This document shows positions 1 through 7,806 of a DNA stretch of 64,000 nt, one piece after another. Under the pieces are notes generated by a model. That model searched no databases, had not been told where the DNA came from, and saw only the letters and a list, made by a program, of their open reading frames with translations. Within the stretch, counting starts at the first letter, position 1. Each line of letters opens with the position of its first letter. The stretch covers positions 124,001-188,000 of the forward strand of contig NZ_LDPE01000001.1 of assembly GCF_001447995.1 (NCBI RefSeq). The letters are read 5' to 3'. The stretch is from Maribacter dokdonensis DSW-8 (GTDB taxonomy: Bacteria; Bacteroidota; Bacteroidia; Flavobacteriales; Flavobacteriaceae). The translations under genes and the position numbers were made by a program.

Positions 1-1049
1 ACATCATTTTGCTGTTTTTTAATTTGATATAGAATACGATATGCTTGTTCTAAGCCGCTATCGTGATTAGATGCTTTATATAATGCTATACTTTCTAAGA
101 TGTTTTCTTCTGCCAAGGGTAGGTTGTCCTTGCTTAGATAGGTGCCAGCTTTGCCGTATATAATATCGGCTTTGCTTTTTACATCGTTAAAGTTTTTATG
201 CAGCACCAATGCTTTTTTATAATAATCTAAAGCGATGTCAAAGTTATTTTTTGCTTGATTATAATACCCTAGTGTATATTGTGTCCAAGCCAGCCATGTT
301 TTATTGGTTTGACTTTCAAATAACTTTAAACATTTATCTAGGTGAATTTTTGCTTCATCTAAATTGTTTAGTTTAATATTTAAATATGCTAGATTACTTA
401 ATAGCATTACATCTTTAGTAGGATCCTTTAAATTATGGGTCACTTCTAATGCCTTGTCGTAATATGCCAAAGCTTCGTTATAATTTTCCAACTTGCTAAA
501 AATTGTGCCTAAATTCATGTTCATTCTAAACAGAAAAAACAAATCGTTTTGTTTTTCTGCAATTGAAAGTGCATGTAAAAAATTAGCATATGTGGCAGGG
601 TAATCTTGCTTGAAAAAATTAGCCTGTCCTTGTACATTGTAAACCTTCATTTCAGTTTTTGGGTAAGTCGACAATAAGGGACTTTCAATGACCTGTAATG
701 TATATTCTATTGATTTATTGGTATCCCCAGTATAAAGAAATAAAGTAGCTAAATTGGTCAAAGCTTCGAGCTCTCCTTGTTTGTAGTTGTTCTTTAAACT
801 TAGTTCAAGTGCTTTTTCAGAATAAACAAGCATGGAGTCTTGCTCAATTAACCTTGAATAATAGGATAAGTAATTTAGGTTATCAATATATGCGGTATTG
901 TCTTCAGTAAAGTCTGGACTTTCTGTTAATTTAGAAATTTTTGATTTATAAAATTGAACACTATCAATTTGAGAAAAAGAGGTAGAATAACTTAGGCATA
1001 TTAATGCAATGAGTAAAAAATTATATTTATAATTTGATTTAGAACGCAT
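1..1049 (-). CDS. TPR-repeat exported protein, C-terminus beyond window
   Basis: The reading frame is open from an ATG at 1049 down to the window edge, so only about 349 N-terminal residues are visible. It begins with a signal peptide (hydrophobic FLLIALICLSYSTSFSQ, probable cut after the Gln region). Helical tetratricopeptide-like units follow, with recurrent A..Y...AL patterns such as NYNEALAYYDKALE. In Bacteroidota such exported TPR arrays are often the sensory part of a histidine kinase or LuxR-type regulator, but the deciding C-terminal domain lies outside the window. TPR assignment is from repeat pattern only; function is not assigned. The gene is divergent from tRNA-His. Confidence 0.75.
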   Translation of the reverse strand, partial: MRSKSNYKYNFLLIALICLSYSTSFSQIDSVQFYKSKISKLTESPDFTEDNTAYIDNLNYLSYYSRLIEQDSMLVYSEKALELSLKNNYKQGELEALTNLATLFLYTGDTNKSIEYTLQVIESPLLSTYPKTEMKVYNVQGQANFFKQDYPATYANFLHALSIAEKQNDLFFLFRMNMNLGTIFSKLENYNEALAYYDKALEVTHNLKDPTKDVMLLSNLAYLNIKLNNLDEAKIHLDKCLKLFESQTNKTWLAWTQYTLGYYNQAKNNFDIALDYYKKALVLHKNFNDVKSKADIIYGKAGTYLSKDNLPLAEENILESIALYKASNHDSGLEQAYRILYQIKKQQND

Positions 1050-1148
1050 TAGGGGCTAAGTAGGTTGTTTTATTTAAAACTTCAAGTTATAAATAAATTA
1101 ATTAAACGTTTATTAAAATTATTTATTTCTTCAAATTTCAATTTATTA

Positions 1149-1180
1149 TTTGTTAGAACTAAAGAAAAAAATTATCTTTG
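1149..1180 (+). promoter_or_regulatory. Bacteroidota-type promoter of tRNA-His
   Basis: TTTG at 1149-1152 is followed after 20 bases by TATCTTTG at 1173-1180, matching the Bacteroidota consensus TTTG-N19/20-TAnnTTTG. The predicted start lies a few bases before the tRNA at 1196. Confidence 0.8.
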
Positions 1181-1195
1181 CACTCGCTTACAAAT

Positions 1196-1270
1196 GGTGG
1201 TTGTAGCTCAGCTGGTTAGAGCATCGGTTTGTGGTACCGAGGGTCGCCGGTTCGAACCCGGTCTTCCACC
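1196..1270 (+). tRNA. tRNA-His (anticodon GTG)
   Basis: A full cloverleaf can be folded: D arm from GCTCAGCTGGTTAGAGC, anticodon stem TCGGT/ACCGA with loop TTGTGGT (anticodon GTG), variable loop GGGTC, T arm GCCGG-TTCGAAC-CCGGT. The extra G at -1 (1196) faces C73 (1270), the identity mark of tRNA-His. No CCA is encoded. The acceptor stem has two adjacent T/T oppositions (positions 5-68 and 6-67). Confidence 0.97.
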
Positions 1271-1284
1271 CTAAAGCAGATAGA

Positions 1285-1313
1285 AAGTCTTGGATTTATT
1301 CCAAGACTTTTTT
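1285..1313 (+). terminator. Rho-independent terminator after tRNA-His
   Basis: A perfect 10-bp stem AAGTCTTGGA / TCCAAGACTT with a 5-base loop runs directly into a T tract. Confidence 0.9.
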
Positions 1314-1344
1314 GTTTTAAAGGTGTTGATTGTCAGTTTTTATG

Positions 1345-1381
1345 CAAAAAAATAAGCCTGACACAAAGTGCCAGGCTTATT
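1345..1381 (-). terminator. Rho-independent terminator of the M28 peptidase gene
   Basis: AATAAGCCTG (1351-1360) pairs with CAGGCTTATT (1372-1381). The A run at 1345-1350 becomes the T tail on the minus strand, about 20 bases after the peptidase stop codon. Confidence 0.88.
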
Positions 1382-1401
1382 GGATTTAAATAGGCTGATG
1401 C

Positions 1402-2952
1402 TTAATCTACCTTTAATTTTTGCTCTCTATTGGCTATTTCCCAAGCAGTGTAAAATACTAACCTAGTTCTGTTCTCCAATAAATCATAATTGATTTTATC
1501 TGGTGTATCACTTGGTTTGTGATAGTCAGCATGCGTACCATTAAAATAAAATATGATGGGAATGTTATTTTTAGCAAAATTGTAGTGGTCACTTCTATAG
1601 TAAAAACGATTAGGGTCGTTTTCGTCATTATAGGTATAGTCCAATTCAATATTCATGAATTTCTTATTTACTTCTTCTGATAGGTTGTGTAATTCAATAC
1701 TAAGCTTATCAGAACCTATTAAGTAAATATAATTTCTGTCTCCTTCACGTTTTGGGTCAATTCTACCGATCATGTCAATATTTAAATTGGCTACGGTTTG
1801 CTCTAAAGGCACAATAGGGTCAACATCAGTGTAATATTGAGATCCCAATAACCCTTTTTCTTCACCAGTGACATGTAAGAATACTATAGACCTTTTTGGT
1901 CCCTTGCCTGCATCGGCTGCATTTTTAAAGGCTTCTGCAATTTCCAAAAGGGCAACAGTACCCGATCCGTCGTCATCTGCTCCATTATTTATTTGACCAT
2001 CACCACTTACGCCAATATGGTCTAAATGAGAAGATATCACTAAAAATTCATTTGGTTTTTCTGAACCTTTTATGATGGCAACAACATTCTCTGAAGAGAC
2101 CTTGTCATTAGAACTTTCAAAATTCAAAGTCAATTTTTCAGTTAAAACTTTAGAATCGTTTTCTTTTTCTATTGTCGGTAAAATACTTTCTGCAAGGGTT
2201 TGGTCTATAAATAAACTGTAAAACTCAGGGGCGTCATTATTTACAACTTCCATTCTACCACTGTTGTTTTGCTTCATAGATTCAAATCTGCGTTTAAATC
2301 TGCTGAAATTGTCCTTATCGTAATATAATACTCCCTTGGCACCTTTGTCAATTGCAATTTGTATACGCTTGGTCAATGACTCTGACATATTGCTCCAAAT
2401 AGATTTTTCTGAAGTGCCTGAAATAACGTAAGTACCATCTTCTTTTATGGGTTCACCAGATTTTAATAGTACAATTTTATCCGTAACATCTACATTGTCA
2501 TAACTAGAGTATACCGTATCATCAATACCATAACCTATATAAACAATTTCATCATTTGAAGAATTTGCGGCAGCAAAAGTAAGTACGTGTTTCCCTATAG
2601 TAAAATCCGTATTGTTTAAGCTTAGTTTACCTATAGGTAGTTTACTTATCTCTAAAGGTACTTCTTGAAAATAGTTGCCATCTTCTTTTGCTGCAGGAAT
2701 ACCTAACTTTTCATATTCGGCCTTTAAGTAGGCTATTGCTTTTTTCTGACCTGGTTGTCCGGTTTCCCTACCTTCAAACTCATCCGATGCATAGATATAT
2801 AAATGATCTTTTAGTTCAGCTTCGGTAATTGTTTCTGCGTAAGTAATTTCAGATGCAATTTGTGGTTCTTCAGTAGCGTTCTCTTTAATGGTTTTTTGGG
2901 AAGAATTACAAGATAAGGCCGTTGCGACCAATAAGAATAGTGTTTTTTTCAT
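1402..2952 (-). CDS. M28 family zinc metallopeptidase, lipoprotein
   Basis: Exported aminopeptidase-like enzyme of 516 residues. The start is set at the ATG at 2952 because it gives a lipoprotein signal (MKKTLFLLVATALSC, lipid Cys at 15) and because a promoter overlaps the upstream ATG at 2976. A protease-associated (PA) insert lies at about residues 120-260 and the M28 catalytic domain at about 290-510. The metal and catalytic set is complete: H309 and D311 in SSHLDH, D327 in GADDDGSG, E364/E365 in TGEEKG, D393 in NIDMIGR, H478 in DYHKPSDT. The likely role is extracytoplasmic peptide or amino acid release. It has its own promoter and terminator, so it is monocistronic. Exact substrate is unknown. 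Confidence 0.93.
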   Translation of the reverse strand: MKKTLFLLVATALSCNSSQKTIKENATEEPQIASEITYAETITEAELKDHLYIYASDEFEGRETGQPGQKKAIAYLKAEYEKLGIPAAKEDGNYFQEVPLEISKLPIGKLSLNNTDFTIGKHVLTFAAANSSNDEIVYIGYGIDDTVYSSYDNVDVTDKIVLLKSGEPIKEDGTYVISGTSEKSIWSNMSESLTKRIQIAIDKGAKGVLYYDKDNFSRFKRRFESMKQNNSGRMEVVNNDAPEFYSLFIDQTLAESILPTIEKENDSKVLTEKLTLNFESSNDKVSSENVVAIIKGSEKPNEFLVISSHLDHIGVSGDGQINNGADDDGSGTVALLEIAEAFKNAADAGKGPKRSIVFLHVTGEEKGLLGSQYYTDVDPIVPLEQTVANLNIDMIGRIDPKREGDRNYIYLIGSDKLSIELHNLSEEVNKKFMNIELDYTYNDENDPNRFYYRSDHYNFAKNNIPIIFYFNGTHADYHKPSDTPDKINYDLLENRTRLVFYTAWEIANREQKLKVD

Positions 2953-2973
2953 TTTATAGTGATCAAAATTTAT

Positions 2974-3003
2974 CAAAAATAATTAAATCTTAGTTGGTTT
3001 CAA
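2974..3003 (-). promoter_or_regulatory. Promoter of the M28 peptidase gene
   Basis: On the minus strand TTG (3003-3001), 19 bases, then TATTTTTG (2981-2974). The -7 box covers the upstream ATG at 2976, which supports starting translation at 2952. Confidence 0.7.
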
Positions 3004-3044
3004 TTGTTGTAATCAACAATAAGATTACCTCCTTATTAAAAGCT

Positions 3045-3734
3045 TTAATTTTTTAAAGCTTCAGAGATAGCCGCTTCAACTAATGGCTCCATAACCATAT
3101 AGCCTTCAGCTGTTGGGTGTACTTCATCTCTGGCATATTTTTTTGGAAGTCCATTACGCTCATCAACCATTTTTGAAAAATAATCTAAATAGATATGTCC
3201 ATGCGTATTGGCATATTCTTTTATCATCTCATTAAGCTTTATAATTTTTCCAGCAGGTTCTAAACCTGGCTTCCAAGGATAATCGTAGGCCGGTAGGGTA
3301 GAGGAAAGAATTACCTTAATGTCATTTGCATGCGCCATTTCTGCCATGCCTTTAATATTGTCCATAATCATTTTTAGGGTAGATGGTCCTGTATTACCTG
3401 CTATATCATTGGTGCCTGCCAATATTGTTACCACTTTTGGTTTAAGATCAATGACATCTTGTCTAAATCGTATTAACATTTGTGGCGTGGTTTGACCACT
3501 GATACCGCGATTAATATAGGGCTTGCCCTTAAAAAACTCCGGACGCGTTTTTAGCCAACCTATTGTAATGGAATTGCCCATAAACACCACCCGATTTTCG
3601 TTTTCTTTGGCTTGTTCTATTGTATCATTAGCAACTTCAAAATGATTTAGATCAGGCCAATCTTGGGCATTTACAGAGGTTAATCCTAAAATAGATAACA
3701 TACACGTATACATTATTGTTTTTATTCTATTCAT
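3045..3734 (-). CDS. SGNH/GDSL-family hydrolase, exported
   Basis: A 229-residue esterase/acetylhydrolase-type protein with a signal peptide (about 1-24, ending VNAQ). The SGNH blocks are all present: block I as GNSIT with nucleophile Ser55 (Asn replaces the usual Asp of GDS), block II Gly in GISGQT (77-82), block III GTND with N109, and block V D203-E-V-H206 completing the triad. Such proteins in Bacteroidota remove acyl or acetyl groups from lipids or glycans in the periplasm; the substrate here is not evident. It starts 5 bases after the stop of the small membrane protein at 3740-4198, so the two are likely co-transcribed. Confidence 0.9.
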   Translation of the reverse strand: MNRIKTIMYTCMLSILGLTSVNAQDWPDLNHFEVANDTIEQAKENENRVVFMGNSITIGWLKTRPEFFKGKPYINRGISGQTTPQMLIRFRQDVIDLKPKVVTILAGTNDIAGNTGPSTLKMIMDNIKGMAEMAHANDIKVILSSTLPAYDYPWKPGLEPAGKIIKLNEMIKEYANTHGHIYLDYFSKMVDERNGLPKKYARDEVHPTAEGYMVMEPLVEAAISEALKN

Positions 3735-3739
3735 CTTTA

Positions 3740-4198
3740 TTATGATTGTTGAATTTGTTCTTTTTCTTCTGCTTTTAATGGGATGTTGTTTATAATATTC
3801 GCCTTATTTGGTCTTTGCGCTGCCAAATAGGCCAATAAGCACACAGAAATGACCAATGGAAGGGCATTGGCAGTATTGTAATATGCAAACAACCCTATGA
3901 AGGCAGGGATTTCAATAAGGGCATATTTGATATGCAAAGCAGATTGATACTTTTTTAGCTTTTCTTCTAAACGACTTTCTGATTTAATATTGGAAGTCAT
4001 TTTTTTGAAGACCCATTGACTGCCAAAATACCCTAACATTGCAAATACGGGTACCATGTATAAAACGACCCCTTGCCCTGCAGTACTCGTATTAAAAGAA
4101 TTGATCTGTAAAAATACCCAAAGGGTAAAAATGCTTAAGCCTATTAATAGGAATAGGTGCATTATTGTAAGACTTTTGATAAAACTTTTTATTTCCAT
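3740..4198 (-). CDS. Small multi-pass membrane protein, unknown
   Basis: I do not recognise a family. The 152-residue product has about four hydrophobic segments (about 12-33, 44-65, 92-108, 110-128), a charged cytoplasmic-looking stretch between the second and third (KSESRLEEKLKKY), and a charged tail ending EEKEQIQQS. It has no signal peptide or lipobox. It is the first gene of a probable two-gene unit with the SGNH hydrolase (5-base gap), so a membrane-linked or transport role next to that enzyme is possible but not shown. Confidence 0.8.
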   Translation of the reverse strand: MEIKSFIKSLTIMHLFLLIGLSIFTLWVFLQINSFNTSTAGQGVVLYMVPVFAMLGYFGSQWVFKKMTSNIKSESRLEEKLKKYQSALHIKYALIEIPAFIGLFAYYNTANALPLVISVCLLAYLAAQRPNKANIINNIPLKAEEKEQIQQS

Positions 4199-4298
4199 AT
4201 TCTAATTTAAAATCCTAAGATAATATAAAATTGACCTATGATGAATTTGACGGGTTATTACTTGTCATTATTTAACCTAGGGCATCTATTAGAATTTT

Positions 4299-4306
4299 TA
4301 TCTTTG
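4299..4306 (+). promoter_or_regulatory. -7 element (TATCTTTG) immediately before the YfiM-like gene
   Basis: TATCTTTG ends 6 bases before the ATG at 4313, which implies a very short or absent leader and argues against the longer in-frame start at 4238. No clear -33 TTTG is seen at the expected spacing. Confidence 0.6.
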
Positions 4307-4312
4307 CGCAGT

Positions 4313-4768
4313 ATGAAAAAGATACTAACTATTTCTCTTCTGCTATTTTTAGCTGTCAATGCTTACGGTCAAATTGAGCAAGATAAGGTTCTTCACTACT
4401 TAGGAGGTAATTTATATGGTCTTGTGGGGGCAGGGGTTGCGAATGAAATTTCAGATGGAAACAGAACGTGGACTTTTGTTGGTGCAGTTGGTGGAAGTTT
4501 GCTTATTGGTTTGGCCAAAGAGGCCATTGATCAAAATCAATATGGAGGATGGAGCAATGAAGATTTGTTAGCTACCGTATTGGGTGGTGTAACAATTGGT
4601 GCTACAATTGATATTTTCAAAAAAAGAAAACAACGTAAAAGGGAGCAATTATTTAAAGATGCTACAAAAACTGTAGATTACCGTCATCAAATGAAATTCC
4701 CAATAAAAACAACAGAGATCAACTCGCTATTTGTATTGGGAATGTCCAGTACTGTTCTAGAAAGGTAG
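4313..4768 (+). CDS. YfiM/DUF2279-like exported protein
   Basis: The 151-residue product starts MKKILTISLLLFLAVNAYGQ, a clean signal peptide. An earlier in-frame ATG at 4238 would put 25 residues ahead of the signal peptide and overlaps the -7 box, so 4313 is preferred. The mature part carries DKVLHYLGG, a glycine-rich hydrophobic helix, GLAKEAIDQ and GGWSNEDLLATVLG. This H...KE..D...D pattern is the signature of the YfiM/DUF2279-type membrane proteins. Function in that family is not established. The gene ends 4 bases from the stop of the convergent S10 peptidase gene. Confidence 0.75.
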   Translation: MKKILTISLLLFLAVNAYGQIEQDKVLHYLGGNLYGLVGAGVANEISDGNRTWTFVGAVGGSLLIGLAKEAIDQNQYGGWSNEDLLATVLGGVTIGATIDIFKKRKQRKREQLFKDATKTVDYRHQMKFPIKTTEINSLFVLGMSSTVLER

Positions 4769-4772
4769 TTTT

Positions 4773-6257
4773 CTAATACTTTGCACTTTTTCCTGTTGCA
4801 ATAGTACGGTTTATGAAATCACGAATATCATCATTTGCAGTTTTTAAATCTTCTCTTCGTAGGTACATCATATGACCTGAACGATATCCTTTAAAACTAA
4901 ATCTATCTTTCATGCGTCCGCTTGGGTCTACTTGCCACATGGTATATTTTGCATTGAAGTAGGTGGTAGCTCCATCATAATAGCCAGATTGTACCAAAAC
5001 ATTTAAATATGGGTTTTGTGCCATTGCTTGTCTTAAATTATCTCTGGTGTTGTCATCGTCATTGTTCCAAGGGTGTACCGGACCGAACATATTATATTTT
5101 ACATCGGTCTTAAAATTTAACTCTTCCTGTAAGTAATAGTTAATGGCAGGGGTAAAGCTATGTAGCCAAGATGTTAATTCAGAATTATAGTCTGGCTTTG
5201 TTCCAGATAGTTGTTTATCTATTCCTAAATATCTTGAATCTAAGCGTCCTACGGTATGCCCGCTTTTATCTTTTAAAAGATTTTTCCAAAAGAAAGAAGT
5301 AGGTACGGAAAGGTTGTGGTCAAGAATGTCTTTTTTGTTCAATCCTGAGTAATAAGCCATTTTATCTGCCACGGCTTCTTTTTCGGAAGCTTCTAAAAAT
5401 CCTCCTTTAGCCAATGCCGGTATTAGCTTATCAATTGTATATGCTTCAGACTCCGGTAGAATTTCTAAAAGATCCTTACTCTGTAAGGCTGGTGGTAAAG
5501 CTTTGTGATGCCATGCCGCCGCAGTATAATAAGGTAGGTTTATTGCTTCGGCAACGGGTCCGGAATTGCGTATCACTTTATAATCAGCCGGTGAAACCAT
5601 TATGACACCATTTAAATACATCCATTGCTGATTTTGTAAAGCCAAAGAAAGACCCATTACACGTGTGCCCCCATAACTTTCCCCGATTATATATTTTGGC
5701 GAGCGCCATCTGTTGTTTCTGGTTACAAAGGTGTTCAGCCATTCTGCCAAATATTTAATATCGGCATTTATGCCAAAGAATTTGTCGCGGTCTACTTCTT
5801 TTCCGCTTGCAGGGATAGTTCTGCTATAACCTGTGTTTACTGGATTTACATAAACGATATCCGCAATATCTAAAACTGAATGCGGATTGTCATTTACACC
5901 ATAAGGTTGAACAGGATATCCTTCATCATCAATTTTTAAAACCTTTGGCCCGGTATACGCTAAATGCATCCATACCGAACCTGATCCTGGACCACCATTA
6001 AATGAAATCAATAGCGGTCTAGCAGCACGATCCTTGATGTTGTTTCTAGTATAATAGGTATAATGCAAAGAGGCTATGGGTTTTGCATTTTCGTCCCACA
6101 CAGGTTGGGTCCCAGTCTGTGCGGTGTACGAAAAACTAGCGCCATTAATGGTAGCGTTATGTTGTGTTGTGATAACGGTGTCTACGGGTAATTCCCTAGA
6201 CTGGCCAAAGGCAAATGCAGTGACCAAACAAATGGTAAATTGTACTATTTTTTTCAT
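4773..6257 (-). CDS. S10-family serine carboxypeptidase-like peptidase, exported
   Basis: A 494-residue alpha/beta-hydrolase peptidase with an N-terminal signal peptide (about 1-18, ending AFGQ). Oxyanion-region motif NGGPGSGS lies at 87-94, nucleophile Ser194 in GESYGGTR, then Asp428 in YYDGAT and His462 in YRSGHMMY form the triad expected of S10 carboxypeptidases. These bacterial relatives act outside the cytoplasm on peptide C-termini. With the nearby M28 peptidase it points to peptide scavenging. Apparently a single-gene unit; the divergent neighbour at 6480 is unrelated. Confidence 0.92.
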   Translation of the reverse strand: MKKIVQFTICLVTAFAFGQSRELPVDTVITTQHNATINGASFSYTAQTGTQPVWDENAKPIASLHYTYYTRNNIKDRAARPLLISFNGGPGSGSVWMHLAYTGPKVLKIDDEGYPVQPYGVNDNPHSVLDIADIVYVNPVNTGYSRTIPASGKEVDRDKFFGINADIKYLAEWLNTFVTRNNRWRSPKYIIGESYGGTRVMGLSLALQNQQWMYLNGVIMVSPADYKVIRNSGPVAEAINLPYYTAAAWHHKALPPALQSKDLLEILPESEAYTIDKLIPALAKGGFLEASEKEAVADKMAYYSGLNKKDILDHNLSVPTSFFWKNLLKDKSGHTVGRLDSRYLGIDKQLSGTKPDYNSELTSWLHSFTPAINYYLQEELNFKTDVKYNMFGPVHPWNNDDDNTRDNLRQAMAQNPYLNVLVQSGYYDGATTYFNAKYTMWQVDPSGRMKDRFSFKGYRSGHMMYLRREDLKTANDDIRDFINRTIATGKSAKY

Positions 6258-6479
6258 GGTTTGATAAGGTTCTGTTGTAAAACGAAAATAAGCATAATTG
6301 TGCTATTTTATTCGTTGTTCGGACCTATTGAGTTTTAAATGTCAAATCCGTAATTATGATGGTTTTAAAAATGGAATGTTTAAAATTTTTTAGCTGGTAT
6401 TCATAATGTTAATACAACTTAATTAATTATGGAATTACCTGAGAATTATTTACTTTTCTAATTCATACAACTAATACTC

Positions 6480-7616
6480 ATGAAACAACTTACAAGACGA
6501 TCATTTAATGGTTTGGCTACTAAAGGCCTGTTAGGATCCGCTTTTCTAGCCAATATGCCGTTGGCAAATGCCTTTACAACTAATAAAAGTAGTAAAAAGT
6601 TGGGTGTAGCCTTGGTTGGTTTAGGGAGCTACAGTACTTATCAATTAGCACCTTCTTTATTGGATACGGAGCATTGTTATTTGGCAGGAATTGTAACCGG
6701 TACCAAAGAAAAGGAATCTGTTTGGCAAGAGAAATACAATATACCCAAAGAGAATATTTATTATTATGAGAATTTTGATACCATTGCGGATAATGACAGT
6801 ATAGATGTTATTTATGTAGTATTACCCAACAGTATGCATGCGGAATTTTGTATTCGTGCGGCAAAGGCAGGTAAACATGTTATCTGTGAAAAACCAATGG
6901 CGGTAAGTGTTGCGGAATGTGATGCAATTATAAATGCGTGCAATGAACATAAGGTTAAGCTTTCTGTTGGTTATAGAATGCAAAGCGACCCTTATACCCA
7001 TGAAGTCAAAAAATACATTAGGGAAAGAACTTTTGGTGATGTATTGTTTGTTTCATCTGATGCAGGATATGTCTCTAACGGTAATCCAGATCAATGGCGA
7101 TTAAATAAAAAATTATCTGGTGGCGGAGCGCTCATGAACATGGGTGTGTACGCTATACAAACCAGTATTTATGGTACAGGTCAAAACCCTATTTCAGTTT
7201 CTGCACAAGAATTTAGTACTAGACCAGATTATTTTAAGGATACCGATGAGACCATTACAGCTCAGTTTAAATTTGAGAATGGTGCTGTTGCACATATGAT
7301 GACTTCGCATAATGCAAATGGTAATAGATTAAAATGTCATTGTAGTAAAGGTTGGTTTAAACTTGATCCAGCCCATAGTTACGGACCAATAAGTGGTAGA
7401 ACTTCTAATGGAGATGTCTTAAAGTTTCCACATAAAAGACAACAGGCTTTACAGATGGATGATTTTGCAAAGCATATTTTGTTGGACAGTAAAAACGTGG
7501 CTCCTGGTGAAATGGGAAAAAGAGATATGATAATTGTAGAGGCTATTTACAAATCGATAAGAGAAGGTGGACAAGAACAGTTATTGTCATTAGGTGATTT
7601 AGGTATTGTGGTGTAA
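6480..7616 (+). CDS. Gfo/Idh/MocA-family oxidoreductase, Tat-exported
   Basis: A 378-residue NAD(P)-dependent sugar/inositol-type oxidoreductase. The N-terminus has a twin-arginine signal (TRRSFNGLA, then a hydrophobic stretch to about residue 31), so it is probably exported already folded with its cofactor. The Rossmann motif GLGSYS is at 47-52 and the family EKP motif at 137-139. The C-terminal substrate domain contains GGGALMNMG and ends near ELLSLGDLG-like residues. Closest in style to glucose-fructose oxidoreductase-like members; the substrate is not predictable. It stands alone, about 190 bases ahead of the PhoX-like gene. Confidence 0.92.
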   Translation: MKQLTRRSFNGLATKGLLGSAFLANMPLANAFTTNKSSKKLGVALVGLGSYSTYQLAPSLLDTEHCYLAGIVTGTKEKESVWQEKYNIPKENIYYYENFDTIADNDSIDVIYVVLPNSMHAEFCIRAAKAGKHVICEKPMAVSVAECDAIINACNEHKVKLSVGYRMQSDPYTHEVKKYIRERTFGDVLFVSSDAGYVSNGNPDQWRLNKKLSGGGALMNMGVYAIQTSIYGTGQNPISVSAQEFSTRPDYFKDTDETITAQFKFENGAVAHMMTSHNANGNRLKCHCSKGWFKLDPAHSYGPISGRTSNGDVLKFPHKRQQALQMDDFAKHILLDSKNVAPGEMGKRDMIIVEAIYKSIREGGQEQLLSLGDLGIVV

Positions 7617-7639
7617 TTATTTGAAAAACAAATAGTTAA

Positions 7640-7761
7640 AACTTAACTTAAAGTTAAGTTCAAGATTTGATCACTTCGATTTCAAGTTAAATTTACATGT
7701 TAACCTTATCATAAGGTTTAGTTCATTTATTGCTAATTTTTAGAATACCTTACTTAAAGGT
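7640..7761. promoter_or_regulatory. Three inverted repeats upstream of the PhoX-like gene
   Basis: A perfect 10-bp dyad with 1-base centre (AACTTAACTT / AAGTTAAGTT, 7640-7660), a perfect 8-bp dyad with 1-base centre (AACCTTAT / ATAAGGTT, 7702-7718), and a shorter ACCTT / AAGGT dyad (7747-7761) lie in the 190-base gap. The last two share an ACCTT / AAGGT core. None is followed by a T run, so they look like operators rather than terminators. The regulator is unknown. Confidence 0.45.
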
Positions 7762-7806
7762 TATCTCTATAGTTTTGGAATTCATAACCTAAAAACTATA
7801 TTGATA

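Noticed and set aside
1065-1274. A 69-codon plus-strand frame across the tRNA-His gene
   Set aside because: It reads through the tRNA and its promoter and has no protein-like character; the tRNA fold fully explains the region.
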